The position numbers and the translations under genes were made by a program. Shown in pieces: positions 22,124 through 33,829 of a stretch of DNA of 64,000 nucleotides. The notes under the pieces are model-generated. The model was not told where the DNA came from and ran no database searches. It saw nothing but the letters and a program-made list of their open reading frames with translations. Where the stretch lies: NCBI GenBank assembly GCA_030704615.1, contig CM060731.1:84114756-84178755 (forward strand), given 5' to 3'. The stretch comes from Takakia lepidozioides (taxonomy: Eukaryota > Streptophyta > Takakiopsida > Takakiales > Takakiaceae). Position 1 is the stretch's first letter; the number at the start of each line of letters is the position of its first letter.

Positions 22124-22870
22124 TCATGTAGGATACATCAACAAAAAACGCGCTCTATAATATACATACACTGAATGCAGCAGAAATCGCACCCAAAATG
22201 CATTTAGGTCTGATCCATTGAACACGCCAAACGTCACTGGGAAAGTCCTCCTTGTATGTTTCGACCCTCTTTCGGGGTTCTTTGGGGAATCCCTTGTAGG
22301 CACAATCTGGCCCCGATGACCATCGTACATATCAATGAGAGTACAATATGATAATGGCTGATAATGGCTTCACATATTATCAACATTTGACAATAGAGGG
22401 GGCAGGAAGATGGGGGAGGAAGAGTCGTGAGCGCCCCCTCTCGGACATGGCTGGCTGATGAGGCGGTTACCATCGTGCTCCTGGGGGTTCCTCCTCTCCC
22501 ACTACAATTTCTTTCTTGTTGCAACATGACACCACAATATGCAGCCCCCTACCTGTGCAGGTCCCTCCCTCCCACAACCCCCTTTGCGCTTTTTGGGTAT
22601 TAAGACAGGCCATCACAAGTTTGAACCTCCTGTGAGGGAGTCAGCAATCTGCAGAGTTGCATTTCTCATGGCACAAAATGGAAAAATGTATAGAAGACTT
22701 TAATAACAGATTTGGGTTCCAAGGAATAGACAGTAGATAAACCCTTGTATCATGAGGTATAGAGGGCAAGAAAGTGGTGCTTCATCCTGCTAGTGGAAAA
22801 TGGAAAAAACTGCTGGGACCAAAAGGAAAAACAAATAAGAAGATGCAAATCCTGCCACAAACCTAAGAAA
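22124..22870. other. Intronic or degenerate part of the CACTA-2 accessory gene
   Basis: Only short minus-strand frames occur, for example 22124-22330 with RDSPKNPERGSKHTRRTF. One may be a small exon, but splice sites and homology do not support a firm call. The region otherwise looks like intron between the acidic exon (22871) and the Pro-rich exon (22078). Confidence 0.3.
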
Positions 22871-23281
22871 TCAGTACAGCAAATGCCCACTTACCTCTCG
22901 TGGAAGAGGAGCTGGCCGTTTTGGTGCCCTCGGAGCATGCGTTGCATTGGGAGGCTCGGTCAGTCCACATGCACCACTGATGTAGTTCTCCAAATCTGAT
23001 ACCTTGTCCACATCATCTCCATCCTCGTCCTCCTCTATGTCCTCGTGCATTTCCTCCTCCGAATCGTCGTCGTCATCTATGTTGTAATCCTCATCGAGCT
23101 CCTGATCACGCTCGTCGAGTTCCTCTGCCTCAGAGCCCACCGACTGGGGAGTCTCGGGCTCTTCCTCCGCCATCGAAGGTAATGCTAGTTCTTTCAAGCG
23201 CCCACTTCGTCGAGGAGGCCCGTTCCACACAACTTTGGAGCTCCTAGTCGGCCGTTGTACACTCCTAGCTATGCTGCGCAC
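22871..23281 (-). CDS. CACTA-2 accessory gene, acidic exon
   Basis: The minus frame starts with a basic segment (RSIARSVQRPTRSSKVVWNG, PPRRSGRLKEL) followed by a strongly acidic run (DEDYNIDDDDDSEEEMHEDI, EEDEDGDDVD). It ends in a Pro/Arg patch and continues across an intron to the left. Such mixed-charge N-termini are common in CACTA accessory proteins, but no domain is recognised. Confidence 0.5.
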   Translation of the reverse strand: MRSIARSVQRPTRSSKVVWNGPPRRSGRLKELALPSMAEEEPETPQSVGSEAEELDERDQELDEDYNIDDDDDSEEEMHEDIEEDEDGDDVDKVSDLENYISGACGLTEPPNATHAPRAPKRPAPLPREVSGHLLY

Positions 23282-23442
23282 ACATTTCCAAAACCCTGTG
23301 TGAATCTTGCCCTAAACAAAAGGCGATCGTGAAAGTGCCATCACCATGAAACCTATGGGAGGGAAAAGCAGTAGGCTAATGTGGTGGGAAACCCCTACTC
23401 ACTACCTGTGTAGCATGCATACTAAGGACAAGGGTGATCTGC

Positions 23443-23634
23443 TCACCTGCGCGCAACGCTCCCAATGTTCAGCTGAGCCAACGTCTCCTTGTTGGCCGCT
23501 ATGCGCCTCTCTCGCTCTTCCTCGTAGGCAGTGCGTGGAGGGGTGTCGGGTGTAGAGGCCTTGCGTGTCCGTGCCATGGCGGGTTCCTCCTCGTCGCTCA
23601 AATCGCAGTAATCGACCTCAAACAAGACTACCAT
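23443..23634 (-). CDS. CACTA-2 accessory gene, first exon
   Basis: ATG at 23634 gives a charged 63-codon frame with DLSDEEEPAMARTRKAST and a helical EEERERRIAANKETLAQLN. It lies 170 bp from the start of the divergent Tnp2 frame (23804), so the two genes would share one short bidirectional promoter. An internal ATG (AMARTRKAST) is an alternative start. The exon call comes from position and composition. Confidence 0.5.
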   Translation of the reverse strand: MVVLFEVDYCDLSDEEEPAMARTRKASTPDTPPRTAYEEERERRIAANKETLAQLNIGSVARR

Positions 23635-23803
23635 GATCTACTGATCAAACAATAGAAGGAGCGCATGTAGGAAACAGAGGGGAGGTGGACCCGCCATACG
23701 AATACTCCAACGCCTGCAAGCACAAACGTAGGTTCCCCACATCCGAGCACTCGCTGACTTCCCACTTCAAAAACTAGCCAAACCCAGAAGCGTTTCGTGG
23801 GGG

Positions 23804-24022
23804 ATGAGAGAGGCCGGAACTAGAAACACCCGGCGCCGCACTGCGGTGCCCCACACTGACGCAGGACTTTGGCAAATCGAGGAACGACGTGCAACTAGAC
23901 TGGGTATTTCAAAGATAATGTGTCCCTGCAACGACTGCCATGGGGGTCGACTCCAATTCGTGGAAACTGCCAAATTGCATTTGCTTGCCAACGACCGGGA
24001 TCCACTGTTGGGTTATCCCATG
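23804..24022 (+). CDS. CACTA-2 Tnp2 N-terminal Transpos_assoc exon
   Basis: The frame contains CPCNDCHGGR followed by ETAKLHLLANDRDPLLGY. This is the Cys-rich transposase-associated domain (PF13963 type, pattern CPC-x2-C ... V..HL...G) found at the N-terminus of plant CACTA Tnp2 proteins. The exon ends at CCCATG|GTGAGTGA and the next begins after TTTGCAG at 24221. Upstream lie 170 bp of shared promoter and the divergent accessory gene. The first ATG in the frame is at 23804; a start closer to the Cys motif (ATG 23918) is also possible. Confidence 0.7.
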
Positions 24023-24220
24023 GTGAGTGACGTGCATCTCTCGCCTCACTTCTCGCAGACATAACTTAGGATGAAGCCCTTAGAATGGTAATGTTGAACG
24101 GCCCTCCACTGTACATGTACGGTGGACTACTGTATGGAAACTAGCACGGTCAATTTGGAGATTCCCTGTTTTATGCAACACGTTACATTTTGGACAAGAC
24201 TATACTCTTATAGTTTGCAG

Positions 24221-25690
24221 GTGAACATGCAGGTGGAGAGTGTCGACTCCGAAGACGAAGACTTTGTGGAAGAACGTAGCCCCCCTGAGGATGATGTGGA
24301 AAGACAAATTAGCCTGTTCCTGTTCGTGGTGGAGAGAATCTAGACCCCGACGTCGACATCATTCGCATGTTGCAGGAAACATTTGCAGTTGCAGATAATG
24401 TGCAAAGCACCATTAATGAGGATGAAGGGCTTGGAGAAGACGAGCGCCATCATGATGGACAAAGTCATGGGGATGGGGATGACGGTGCTGCTTTCCAATT
24501 TCAGCATCAAGCAACCACACCTCTGTATGTTGGCTGCCCCACCAGCTGCTTGAGTGCGACGTTGCTTTTGCTCAATGTTAGTGCTACTCATGGTGTCACA
24601 AACGCAGCGATGGATGAGCTTCTGAAACTTTTTCACGGACATCTATTGCCTAAAGGGAACTTTTTGCCCAAATCTCATTACGAAGCGAAGAAACTTATAA
24701 CAAAAGCTGGGCTTAATTACGATAGCATCCATGCTTGTGAGAAGGGATGTGTGCTATAGGGAGATCTGCAGGATGCACCATCTTGCCCTAAATGTGGGGC
24801 GCCTCGGTACATCCCTGGCATGAAGACGTTGGTTCCACAGAAGGTCTTGCGGCATTTCCCCTTGATTCCCCGGCTGCAGCGCATGTACAAGTGCAAGGAG
24901 ATATCTAAGCTTATGGTGTGGCACATGGAGAACCAAAGTCAAGATGGGAAGATGAGACACCCGCCTGACAGCCTTGCATGGAAATACATTGACGATACAT
25001 GGCCTGCTTTTGCAGCTGAACCTCGCAACTTGCGACTAGGTCTGGCATGGGATGGTATCAATCCCTTTGGTGATAAATCAACAAAATGGTCTACGTGGCC
25101 AGTCTTGCTCATGAACTACAACCTTCCTCCTTGGCTGAGCACAAAGCCTTTTTTTATGATGTTGACACTCTTAATTCCAGGGACATCCGTGAAGAAGACC
25201 AATGCGGATGTGTTCTTGCAGCCTCTGGTGGATGAGCTGACCGTGTTGTGGGAAGGTGTTAGGGCTAATGATGCATCTGGCAATGAAGGATCAAGGACCT
25301 TTGTCATGAGAGCCATTCTGATGTGGTCAGTACATGACTATCCTGCATATGCCATGCTAGCAGGGTGTGCAGTTGGGGGCTACAAGGCTTGTCCCGTGTG
25401 CGGGCCCAATCTTGATGCCAGGCACTCCAGTGCACTGAGCAAAATGGTGTACCAGGGGCACAGAAAATTCTTACCAGCAGGCCATCCATATAGACGCAAT
25501 CGCAACCACTTCAATGGAGCCTCCGATCACAGACCACCCCCCCCCAAGTATCCACTGTGGATCAGCTCCAAAATGCGGAGGAAAACGAGGGTTCATGGAA
25601 ACATTTGGCAGCCGTCGTCGGAATGTGTGCCCTGCCAAATCCCATGGCATGAAGCGAAGGTCGATCCTTTGGAACCTGCCATATTGGAAG
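24221..25690 (+). pseudogene. CACTA-2 Tnp2 main transposase exon (Transposase_21), lightly broken
   Basis: An acidic linker (VDSEDEDFVEERSPPEDDVE) is followed by LPKSHYEAKKLITKAGLNYD, KVLRHFPLIPRLQRMYKC, WHMENQSQDGKMRH, AWKYIDDTWPAF, AEPRNLRLGLAWDGINPFG, STWPVLLMNYNLPPWL, MMLTLLIPG, MWSVHDYPAYAMLAGCAVGG and CPVCGPNLDARH. This is the full Tnp2 core on one strand. I see three lesions: a frame change near 24315-24340, an in-frame TAG at 24757-24759 (GCVL-stop-GD, where CACTA-1 reads GCVLFRGD), and a frameshift in a poly-C run near 25535-25550. The last codons (GMKRRSILWNLPYWK) are in the shifted frame and end at AAG|GTGGGT. The reference order in this exon proves the CACTA-1 rearrangement. Confidence 0.9.
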
Positions 25691-25999
25691 GTGGGTATGT
25701 CTTCATTGTTTGTTTGTCGGCAGGGCTGATTTCATAGTTGCATGGATACAGTTGTAAGGATCATCACACACGACTTAGATTTCAGCCTAATGCAAATTGC
25801 ATGAAGCAAGTTTGGAGTCGCCTATGTATGGCACATGTAGCAGCAATATGGTTGTTTCCATGAAAATGTCTGGCTTTTGTCTCTCTGGATACTGTCTGCA
25901 GCATGCAAGGCTGGTTTCTTCCTTTTCCCATTATTAAGATGTCATCTCTTGGCTTTACCATCAAAGTATACCATATTGATGGTGGTTCCATGATTGCAG

Positions 26000-26898
26000 G
26001 ATTTGTTGATACGGTATACCCTTGATGTTATGCACTGTGAAAAAAACATTTATGAAAACATATTGCGCACCATATTGGGGGAAAAGGACACAGTAAAGAG
26101 CAGGAAGGACATGGAGAATGAGGGCATACGACCTCACTTATGGTTAAAACCCCACCCCGGAGATGGCAGGAAGTTGGTGAAGCCGCAGGCTCCTTACGTG
26201 TTGAATCGACAGGAAACTACTACCTTCTATGCAACTTTGGGTGCTCTAAAGACACCGACAGGGTATGGTGCTTCATTTAAGAAGCATATTGCTAAGAACA
26301 AGCTTTCACACATGAAGAGTCATGACTACCATCTACTGATGCAACAAGTTCTACCTTTGTGCATTCGAGGTTTGCTGGGCAAAGGTCCAAGGCTCGCAAT
26401 CATGAAGCTATCTCGTGTATTTCGCGCATTGTGCATGAAAACAGTGGATCCCGAGGAACTACCAGCCCTGAAGGAGGATGTGGTTGTAACGCTTTGTTTG
26501 TTGGAGAAAGAGTTTCCCCCCTCATTCTTCGATCTCATGACCCACCTTGTGCTACACCTTGTGAATGAATTGGAGGTTTGTGGTCCTGTTAGTTCGCGTT
26601 GGATGTACCCCATCGAGAGGTACATGAAAAATTTGAAGGGATATGTGAAGAGCTATGCCCGGCCAGAAGGTTGCATGGCCAGGAGGTATTCTCTTGGAGA
26701 GGCTCTTGGCCTCCTCATAGAGTACATGGCTGCATTTCCAGGAACTTGTAGAAGGGTCTGGGATTGCAACGAAGAAGAAAGTGTTGCGGGAGAAGTATTA
26801 GAGGGCTTTGGAACTCCAAGGAAACTGTCGGCTGAGCTTCGGGCTAGTGCACACGACTATGTGCTTCACAACACGGCGTGCATGAGACCGTTTCTGAG
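26000..26898 (+). CDS. CACTA-2 Tnp2 DUF4218 exon
   Basis: Acceptor ATTGCAG|G and donor TGAG|GTAAGT bound an open exon of about 300 codons. It begins DLLIRYTLDVMHCEKNIYEN and carries the DUF4218 blocks SHDYHLLMQQVLPLCIRGLL, FFDLMTHLVLHLVNELEVCG, PVSSRWMYPIERYMKNLKGY and RPEGCMARRYSLGEALGLLI. No stop interrupts it. The MHCEKN block marks the end of the catalytic region in the Tnp2 family. CACTA-1 lacks this exon entirely. Confidence 0.9.
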
Positions 26899-27038
26899 GT
26901 AAGTATACATCGTTTATTTGGCTTCACATGCTAACTCTGGGGGCCATTTCCGGACACAAAATTGGCGCATTCACAATTTTCACTCAGCCTCTTTGTACAT
27001 ACTATGGTCCTGACTAAGTGTGAATTGAGTATGACCAG

Positions 27039-27998
27039 ACTTTATGATATTGAGAAGGCCACCATAGAATCAGCCAGAGCTGAATTTCGAGCCACATACA
27101 CCACCCAAGGGAGAAATGCACACCAACGCACCGTTCCATACCCCGAAAACATGTTGCCTTTGCCTGCTTTTCATATGTGGATACAGTCGGCAGTACAAAA
27201 TGTTGTTTCAAGAGGAGCAGCGTATGATGCAAATATTCGTCATCTGTGTAAGCCACCAGGGTTTGTTGCTCGTTCATTTCGGTCTATGTGGGCATACGGA
27301 AATCACTTTAGAGTGGTGGAAACAGGTGTGGTTGATTACCATGTCACATTCGACTCTAGGGTTGCACAGATTTTTGCCGAAGAGTCAACGGGAAGGGGTG
27401 TGGATGGTAACCTGTCATGAACCAGCTGCAATATGTTGGTGTTGTTCGTGAAATTTTACAGCTTCAGTATGGTGCTGTCACTCCTGTAGTATTCATATGT
27501 GAATGGGTCAGAGCAAGCTTGTCAGGTCGCAACCGCACCATGAAGAAGGATGAGTATGGTTTCCTACTCGTGGACTTCGATCGCATGTTGCCACCGGGAG
27601 ATGAACCATTCACATTTCCATGGCAAGTCGAGCAAGTTTTTTTTGCAGATGAGCCCTCCAACGCTGGTAACTGGAAAGTAGTACTTCAGAAGGAGCCGCG
27701 CTCACGGCGCGTGGTACATGATGTCACTGGTGTCAGCTTTGGTGAGAATGAGTCATGCGTAAGGATGCAAGTGGCGGAGGCATTGGAGGATGTGAATCCC
27801 AACACAGAATTTGGACCTTCAACGACCCTTACCGAAGCTGAGATGGCTACTATTGCTATGATGAGGCCCCCACGAAGGGACGAACCATGGCACCGAGATA
27901 GTGAGGATTGCAACACTGACCATGAGTGTAGTGAAAGTAGTAGCGATGAAGATGACTACATCTGGGAAAATGACAATAGCGTCATGTTGACATTTTAA
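27039..27998 (+). pseudogene. CACTA-2 Tnp2 DUF4216 exon with a one-base loss
   Basis: The acceptor GACCAG|A opens a frame with EKATIESARAEFRATY, RTVPYPENMLPLPAFHMW, FRSMWAYGNHFRV, which runs out at GVDGNLS-stop (27420). The overlapping frame from 27417 continues MNQLQYVGVVREILQLQYG, ICEWVRASLSGRNRTMKKDE, YGFLLVDFDRMLPPGD, VEQVFFADE and an acidic tail. Comparison with CACTA-1 (DRNPVMSPLEYVGV) places a single-base deletion at about 27411 (aacctgtcatg). The exon ends at TAA near 27998. Confidence 0.87.
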
Positions 27999-28240
27999 CT
28001 GACACACTGAGTGACATTTTTAGTTCCAAATCACTGGACACCCTGTGCTTCAGCCACTGGCCTGGTAAAATGACATATGCATTATATGACATTTTGAGTG
28101 GCACACTAAGGCGCATTTTGAGTCCCAAATCAGCGCACATCCTGTGTTGCAACCTCCACTTATTGCGGTTATTTTCCCTGTGAATGTAGCAGCGAGGAAG
28201 ATGATTCCTGGTAAAAGGGCAATAGCGTCATGTTGGCATT
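27941..28240. repeat. Tandem duplication at the CACTA-2 3' end
   Basis: The block agcgatgaagatgactac...caatagcgtcatgttgacatttt (27943-27998) recurs as agcgaggaagatgattcc...caatagcgtcatgttggcatttt (28190-28241). Inside it, gacacactgagtgacattttt...cccaaatca-type units at 28003-28075 and 28087-28160 form a shorter repeat. The 3' end of the coding exon was duplicated with its flank. These may also serve as subterminal binding repeats. Confidence 0.65.
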
Positions 28241-30139
28241 TTGGGTTGCTTCAGTTGTTACTCCACCTCTCTACTATCTCCCCCCCTGCCCACATCCATG
28301 CCTTACTTACTCTCTAGCTACGAACTGAATTCTGATGCCTCTGCTCCTCCCTCCCCCGCTCTATTTTCCCTGTGTTCAGATTGTGGGGGTTGGGTGCAAT
28401 GTGTTGGGGATGTACTTTTTTATAATGTTTGTTCTGGTTTGGTGCAGTCGGGGGACAATCTGCACAACAAGTCACATGTTGGATCTGATGGGCATTGCAA
28501 CTGTGGATGCTGATTCACATGTCTTCCCCACTAATGGGACCCCTCTGTTCATGCTTGGGATTTGGCAAGTTCGTAAACCCCCACTTTTTTGACTCTGTGC
28601 TTGCAGGTCACATGGGCAGAGCCATGCATGGGGCAGAGCCATTCAGTTGGCTACAGGTTCAATTCCTCCGCACATGACAGTATGTGGCCCTATTTATGAT
28701 GGCTTTGACTTACTCATAGAGAGGGCTCGTTCCACGGTTACTCTATTTTTTGGCTTGTTTAAAAACCCTCACTGTGACAGGGATGAGGCTTCTATCATTG
28801 CTCAATTTAGAGGCGATGTGATGGTGGAGGAGAATGTTCATGAATCACAAGAAGGTATGGGGCACCTCGGAACCCATGAATTCAGAATCATGGAGATTCC
28901 AGATTCATATATAGCCAAAGTTGATCTTTTGCTTTGTGATTTCTCTCTGTTTCTCATGTTTGTGAGATTTGGTGCTTCATCCCTCTGCATGTACCACCCC
29001 GCTTTGTCATGATTGCGAGTTGGAATTGTAGAGATGACCTTTCTTTGAAAACATACATACTTTGTATGGGGGGCTTGAGGTGAGCAATCCAAAGACCATT
29101 ATGTGTTACAAACACCAATTACCAGTCCACATTATGGGTGTGTACTTTGCATGGATTTGCAACCCCCCACATTATTTGGTCCTTCCGAAAATAAAACTCT
29201 TTCTTGCTAGAGCTGGAAGCTCATGGGCGCTATGCCTTCAACCATCCAGATGTGTTGTTATTTGTTCTGAATGTGGACATCACCACATGTGCACTTGTAA
29301 TTTTACCGCCCATTACCAAGTTGTTGTACCACACATGAAACAAAAGTATTACAGATTCATAAGCAGTATGGTTGAAAGGTCTGAGAAGTAGATAACAAGA
29401 GGCAAGCTGAACGTCGTACAGGGGACACTCAGTTTTTGACAGGAGAGGCCAGTTAAGTACGTAAACTTGAGGCAAAACCCAAAAGGATAATGTACGCAGG
29501 CTGAAATGTGGATAGTCTCTGCATTGCTACTGCTTCACCCCCAAACCATCAATGACGCAATGGCGTGAGCGTTGCGCGTGAGCGCGCGAGCGTACGCTCA
29601 CGCAGGAGTGACGTGGCGTGAGCCTGCACACACGCTGATGTGGCGGTAAATGATGACGTGGCACTGTCCGTCATCTGCCACGTCAGCATTAACATGCGTC
29701 GCCTATAACCGTGGATGGTCCTATGACTGTGGAATTAATGCAGGGAATCTTGCCTAAATAGAATCAAGACGAGCGTTGAGGCCTACAATTGCAGCATCCA
29801 ACATTGTGCAATTACAAATGCTTGTTTCACTTTTACAATTACGAGGACGAAAAAATATCCTCACAAAGTGTGCGCCATAAAGGCTGCCACGGGAAGACCT
29901 TCCTCCCTCCTCAAATAACAATGAGAGTTAGGATCATCTTCAAAAGATGATTGTAGTGCATAGCGACAGCAAGACATATAGACTTCGAACGGTGTAATGA
30001 CAAATGTGCACTACCTAAAAGTTGTCACTCAGAGCTCACTCCGTATAGTTGGAGGCCATATCATTGCACCGCCGATGAATTGATGTGAATTACACATTTC
30101 AAATCATGGTCGTCCACATACCACATTTCATAGTTGATG
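28241..30139. other. Intergenic DNA with a GTGAGCG-rich block
   Basis: No gene is supported; frames of 60-120 codons lack motifs. At 29560-29620 the sequence is dense in gtgagcg/cgctcacg (gcgtgagcgttgcgcgtgag, gcgcgcgagcgtacgctcacgc), partly palindromic. It is followed by a second inverted pair gtggcactgtccgtcatctgcc/cacgtcag. Together with the MULE to the right this may be a MULE end or a small non-autonomous element. Confidence 0.4.
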
Positions 30140-33100
30140 CTACCCATGTGTTGTATCCCGCTGCAAAAGAGTATCGACCTCATTGAAACTCATAGTGGCC
30201 TGGTGAATGAAGTTGTCACGTTTGGGATCGCAAACCATCCTCTTCAAAAATATGAAATACAAATGTTTGCAGGGTATGAATTTACCTCTCTTGCCCAAAC
30301 TGGTTGATAGCATATTCACAAAATCAGGACATGTGCAATTGGGGAAATTGGAAACCGTGATGTCGTAGGTCCTGTCATGAACAGCAGATGTGGAAGTGAT
30401 GATTGTGAATACCCGACCATATCCTGGATCGGGTACTTCCGTGGTGCTTCCAACACGAGCTTGGAGCATTCTTGCGGACTCCACTTTGCCAAAGTGTTCA
30501 GCGGTTGGAGGGAAACGCCGAACGAGCTTTCCATCTCGTTTGGTTGGCCACAAGTCAGGATTTGCCGGGGGGACCCGGGAGGACGCAGAAGTAGTAGCAC
30601 ATGCATGGAGTTGGGGTTGTCTCGCAAGGGAAAAACCTGCCTCCTCCAGCATTTCAATCTCCTGAAAGCTGAGATGTGTTCCCACCTTCACGGATCAAAC
30701 GGTTGGAGGAGATGGCTTCATCACTACGGAAGGACGCACAGTTCCATGCACACATCTGGCACAATCATCTGCGCAAAACCAGAACTTGTGGTTCTTGGCT
30801 TCTGGTTGACCGTATGGACGCATCAAGCCCGTGAAAGTCGGAGCAGGAGTTCGGGCACCACCTTTGGATATAGATGAAGTGCACTTCTCGAAATTAGTTG
30901 CCCTGATCGCTGTACATTTCACACGAGACCCTACACTTGTGCGTTCTATGTGCCAAATGTGGTCGGGGCATGCGGACTCAAACACATCAAGGGGGTTGTT
31001 TCTCTCCTGCACAAGTTCAGTGGCACTGTTTGATGCTGGAGCTTGCCGTCGTGTTGGAGGTTCCTCCACAATGGAGGTTCCGGACATGGAGCTGTCATGC
31101 AGGGGAACACGAGGCTTCGAGAAGTTATCACGGTCTGCCCTGTGGGAATCTGAATCCGAACTAGGTGGAGTGTTCAATTTCCTCTTACAGGAGCCGAATC
31201 TCTCCTCCCCTTCGAGATGTGGAACTCTAGAAACAAGTGGCGTTCCCTGGGCATACATGCTCACCGCCCGTGCTATCTTGATTGGATCCCCAGATCTGTT
31301 TGCAGCACGCAACATCAACTCCCATTTGTCCGGACCCTTGCCACCAACCCCACCTCGTAAGAAATCACGGTATCGGGTTTGTTGTTGCAAGGCACGTATC
31401 AAATCATCTGTTGTTGCCACATACAAATCCCGACCTCGTTTCCCAGACTGCTGCAACCATGCGTTGTGCACAGTTTCTGCCAAATTGCAAGATGGCATGT
31501 CCGCCATTTCCTCAATGGACATGTTCTGCAAAGTGCAGAACCACACTTCAAAACAGTGAACAGAAAACAACATAAAGAAAGCGAGGACACAATAAAATGG
31601 AAAGCAAATGTATGAAAAAGCAATAAATATCAGCCTCGTACCAATGGCATGGCTGCTCCCCACTGTCTATACCGGAAGTGCCAAAATGCCAGCCAATCTT
31701 CCAATGCTCTCATACTCTCAAGTGATGCAGCTCCAGAAGAGAACCACCAGGCACGAATTGTCTGGAACAAAGTGTCCGCCTCCTTCATTGTTCTAGCATC
31801 TTTGTACTTTTGCACAATTTACGGTGCTGAGTCTGCATCTCTGGTTTGATGTCCGACTTTGTATGTTTTTCCAGAGATTGTGTCCAATGGAATAGACATG
31901 CACGCTCTCTTCCTCGCATTGGAACTTTTGGGTCGCCCGATCCGAAGACAATACGAACAGCATTGAAATTTGCTTGAGCACTATCCGCCATGAAACCTGC
32001 AAAATTTGGAGATGGCAGCCCATGGCAGCCCATGACACGTATCAGGGAATTCCACATGAGCTTCTGGGATTCCGTATCCTCGGATTGCATGTCACAAACT
32101 GCAATTGTCATAACTCGTTGGTACACTGGATCGTAGACATGACAAGCCATTGTTGTCCAATCCTTCACTCGTTTCACATGATCAAACATAAGAAAACAGT
32201 TCTGCAAGTCCCCAGTCTTCTGCATCCGCTTCACGAGGTAACCCCACTGCCCTCCCCAACAGTCGACATTTTGAAAAGAAAAACTTTGATGGCACCTTGA
32301 CCTGGGAATACATTGTCCTGGATGTAATTGTACTTGCTCACTCGTTTCAATTCCAAAATATTGTCTATGAAGCCTCTGATCCCAGAGCCCATTCTCAATG
32401 CATTGATCTGATGCCGAATGTTCGGTGAACTTAAAGTGGAGAAATGATCCATGACCAGGTCCAATGCTGCACCATCAAGTTTAGTCCCCAAAGAATCCTC
32501 TTCACTCAAAATATGGCTTTCCAAGAAGGACTTGCTTGCGCCAAGAGCAATTGCAGATGTTGTTGCGGATGGGTTTCTCCCGAACTCCTGTTTAATCAAC
32601 CTCGATACTGTCTCAACACTCTCCCTGTAATCCCCTTCGAGACAGGATGGTTATGGAATCCGAAATGCACACAAGCTCTTGTCATTGTTTTCAAACGGTG
32701 GACAACATAGTACATTCTTGCTCCGCAGAGCGCCAAGCAGGATGGCACAAGTTTGCAGAATTTGCAGACGAAAGTGTTTGCCGGTGGAGGGGCAGTCCCA
32801 GGCTGAAATGGATTTTCCGCCAGACCCTCCCATTCGCTTTGATTATGAACTCCAGACTGAAGAAAGTGTCTGCAATTCAAATTATCACACCTAAGGTGTC
32901 CATTGCAAACTGTCCTCCTGAAAACAAGCTTGTCATCATTCTGAATATTGGATGTTTTTGTTCTGCACCACGGGTGCCCGTCGTGTTTCTTGTCCATTCC
33001 ATGCATCATGATTGTTACACCTCCAACTCGCGGAGGAGGAGGCAGCTCGAATAGGATATCGCCATCAAAAGTCTCCGGCAAGAACTTCACAGGCATCTGC

Positions 33101-33651
33101 TTCAAAGATTCCCAATCAATTCCCCGCAACTCACTTTTGAATCCAGCCATTCCTCCCATCGCCCGCAATTTTGGAATGCCACTACAAATCTCTTCTTCAT
33201 CAGCTTTTCCAACCACAGTAGGAAGGACTGGATTTGGAATTTCACTTATGTCATCATCGGAAGAATCCGAAAGCTCAACGATTGGAGTGGAGGACGTCTG
33301 TTCTTTTTTCACCACCACCTCCCTCTTGTCTTCAACGACCGAAGCAGCAGTCCCGGGCGTCACATATGACCCAAGGGACTTTTGCCGAGGCTCTCCAAGT
33401 ACTCTTTATCGACCAGGACGCACTATCCACTAGCTGATATGAGCCGTCTCATCACGATTTTGGAAAGAGTATTTCAACAACTTCCCTTTAAGATCGTACA
33501 CCTCTTTCTCCAAAAAGATGGAGCAATTCTGCAGCTGAAAACGGGTAGCCAAGACATGTTCCAGAACAATTGTAAATCCATTGTCAAGGACTTCCTGGGA
33601 GAACGGCACTGGTTTGTCGTCAGAGAAGAACTCCGCTTCAGAGGAAGCCAT
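30140..33651 (-). CDS. MULE (Mutator-like) transposase with MULE and SWIM domains
   Basis: Minus-strand frames follow one another from ATG near 33651 (MASSEAEFFSDDKPVPFSQE). They give an acidic segment (SDSSDDDISEIPNPVLPTVV), a FAR1/GCM-like Cys/His region (NGHLRCDNLNCRHFLQSG, HFGFHNHPV), and the MULE core with FDHVKRVKDWTTMACHVYDP, SEDTESQKLMWNSL and FAGFMADSAQANFNAVRI. The core Asp residues fit the DDE catalytic set. A linker follows, then the SWIM finger C-T-C-P-D-F...P-C-K-H (CxCxnCxH, 30260-30310). The frames break at 33363, 32600, 32235, 31785 and 30695, which probably reflects introns. I found no clear nonsense lesion inside a domain. Terminal inverted repeats were not identified, so a domesticated MULE is possible. 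Confidence 0.8.
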
Positions 33652-33829
33652 CTTCCTTCCTCGCGTACGTTTGTACCTTGCTATCGCAGATCTAGTGTAA
33701 ATCGGTTTACTGATGTCTCCAGAACACAGTTGAAGAATGAGCAGAGAATATGGCGGAGGAAGCTCAGACAACGACTGTGCATATTATGTTATTCTTTCCA
33801 GATATGCAGCCGTCCATTTTAATTACTTT

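Noticed and set aside
30831-31559. 242-codon plus-strand frame within the MULE
   Set aside because: The minus strand carries the MULE linker that joins the core to the SWIM domain; the plus frame has no motif.
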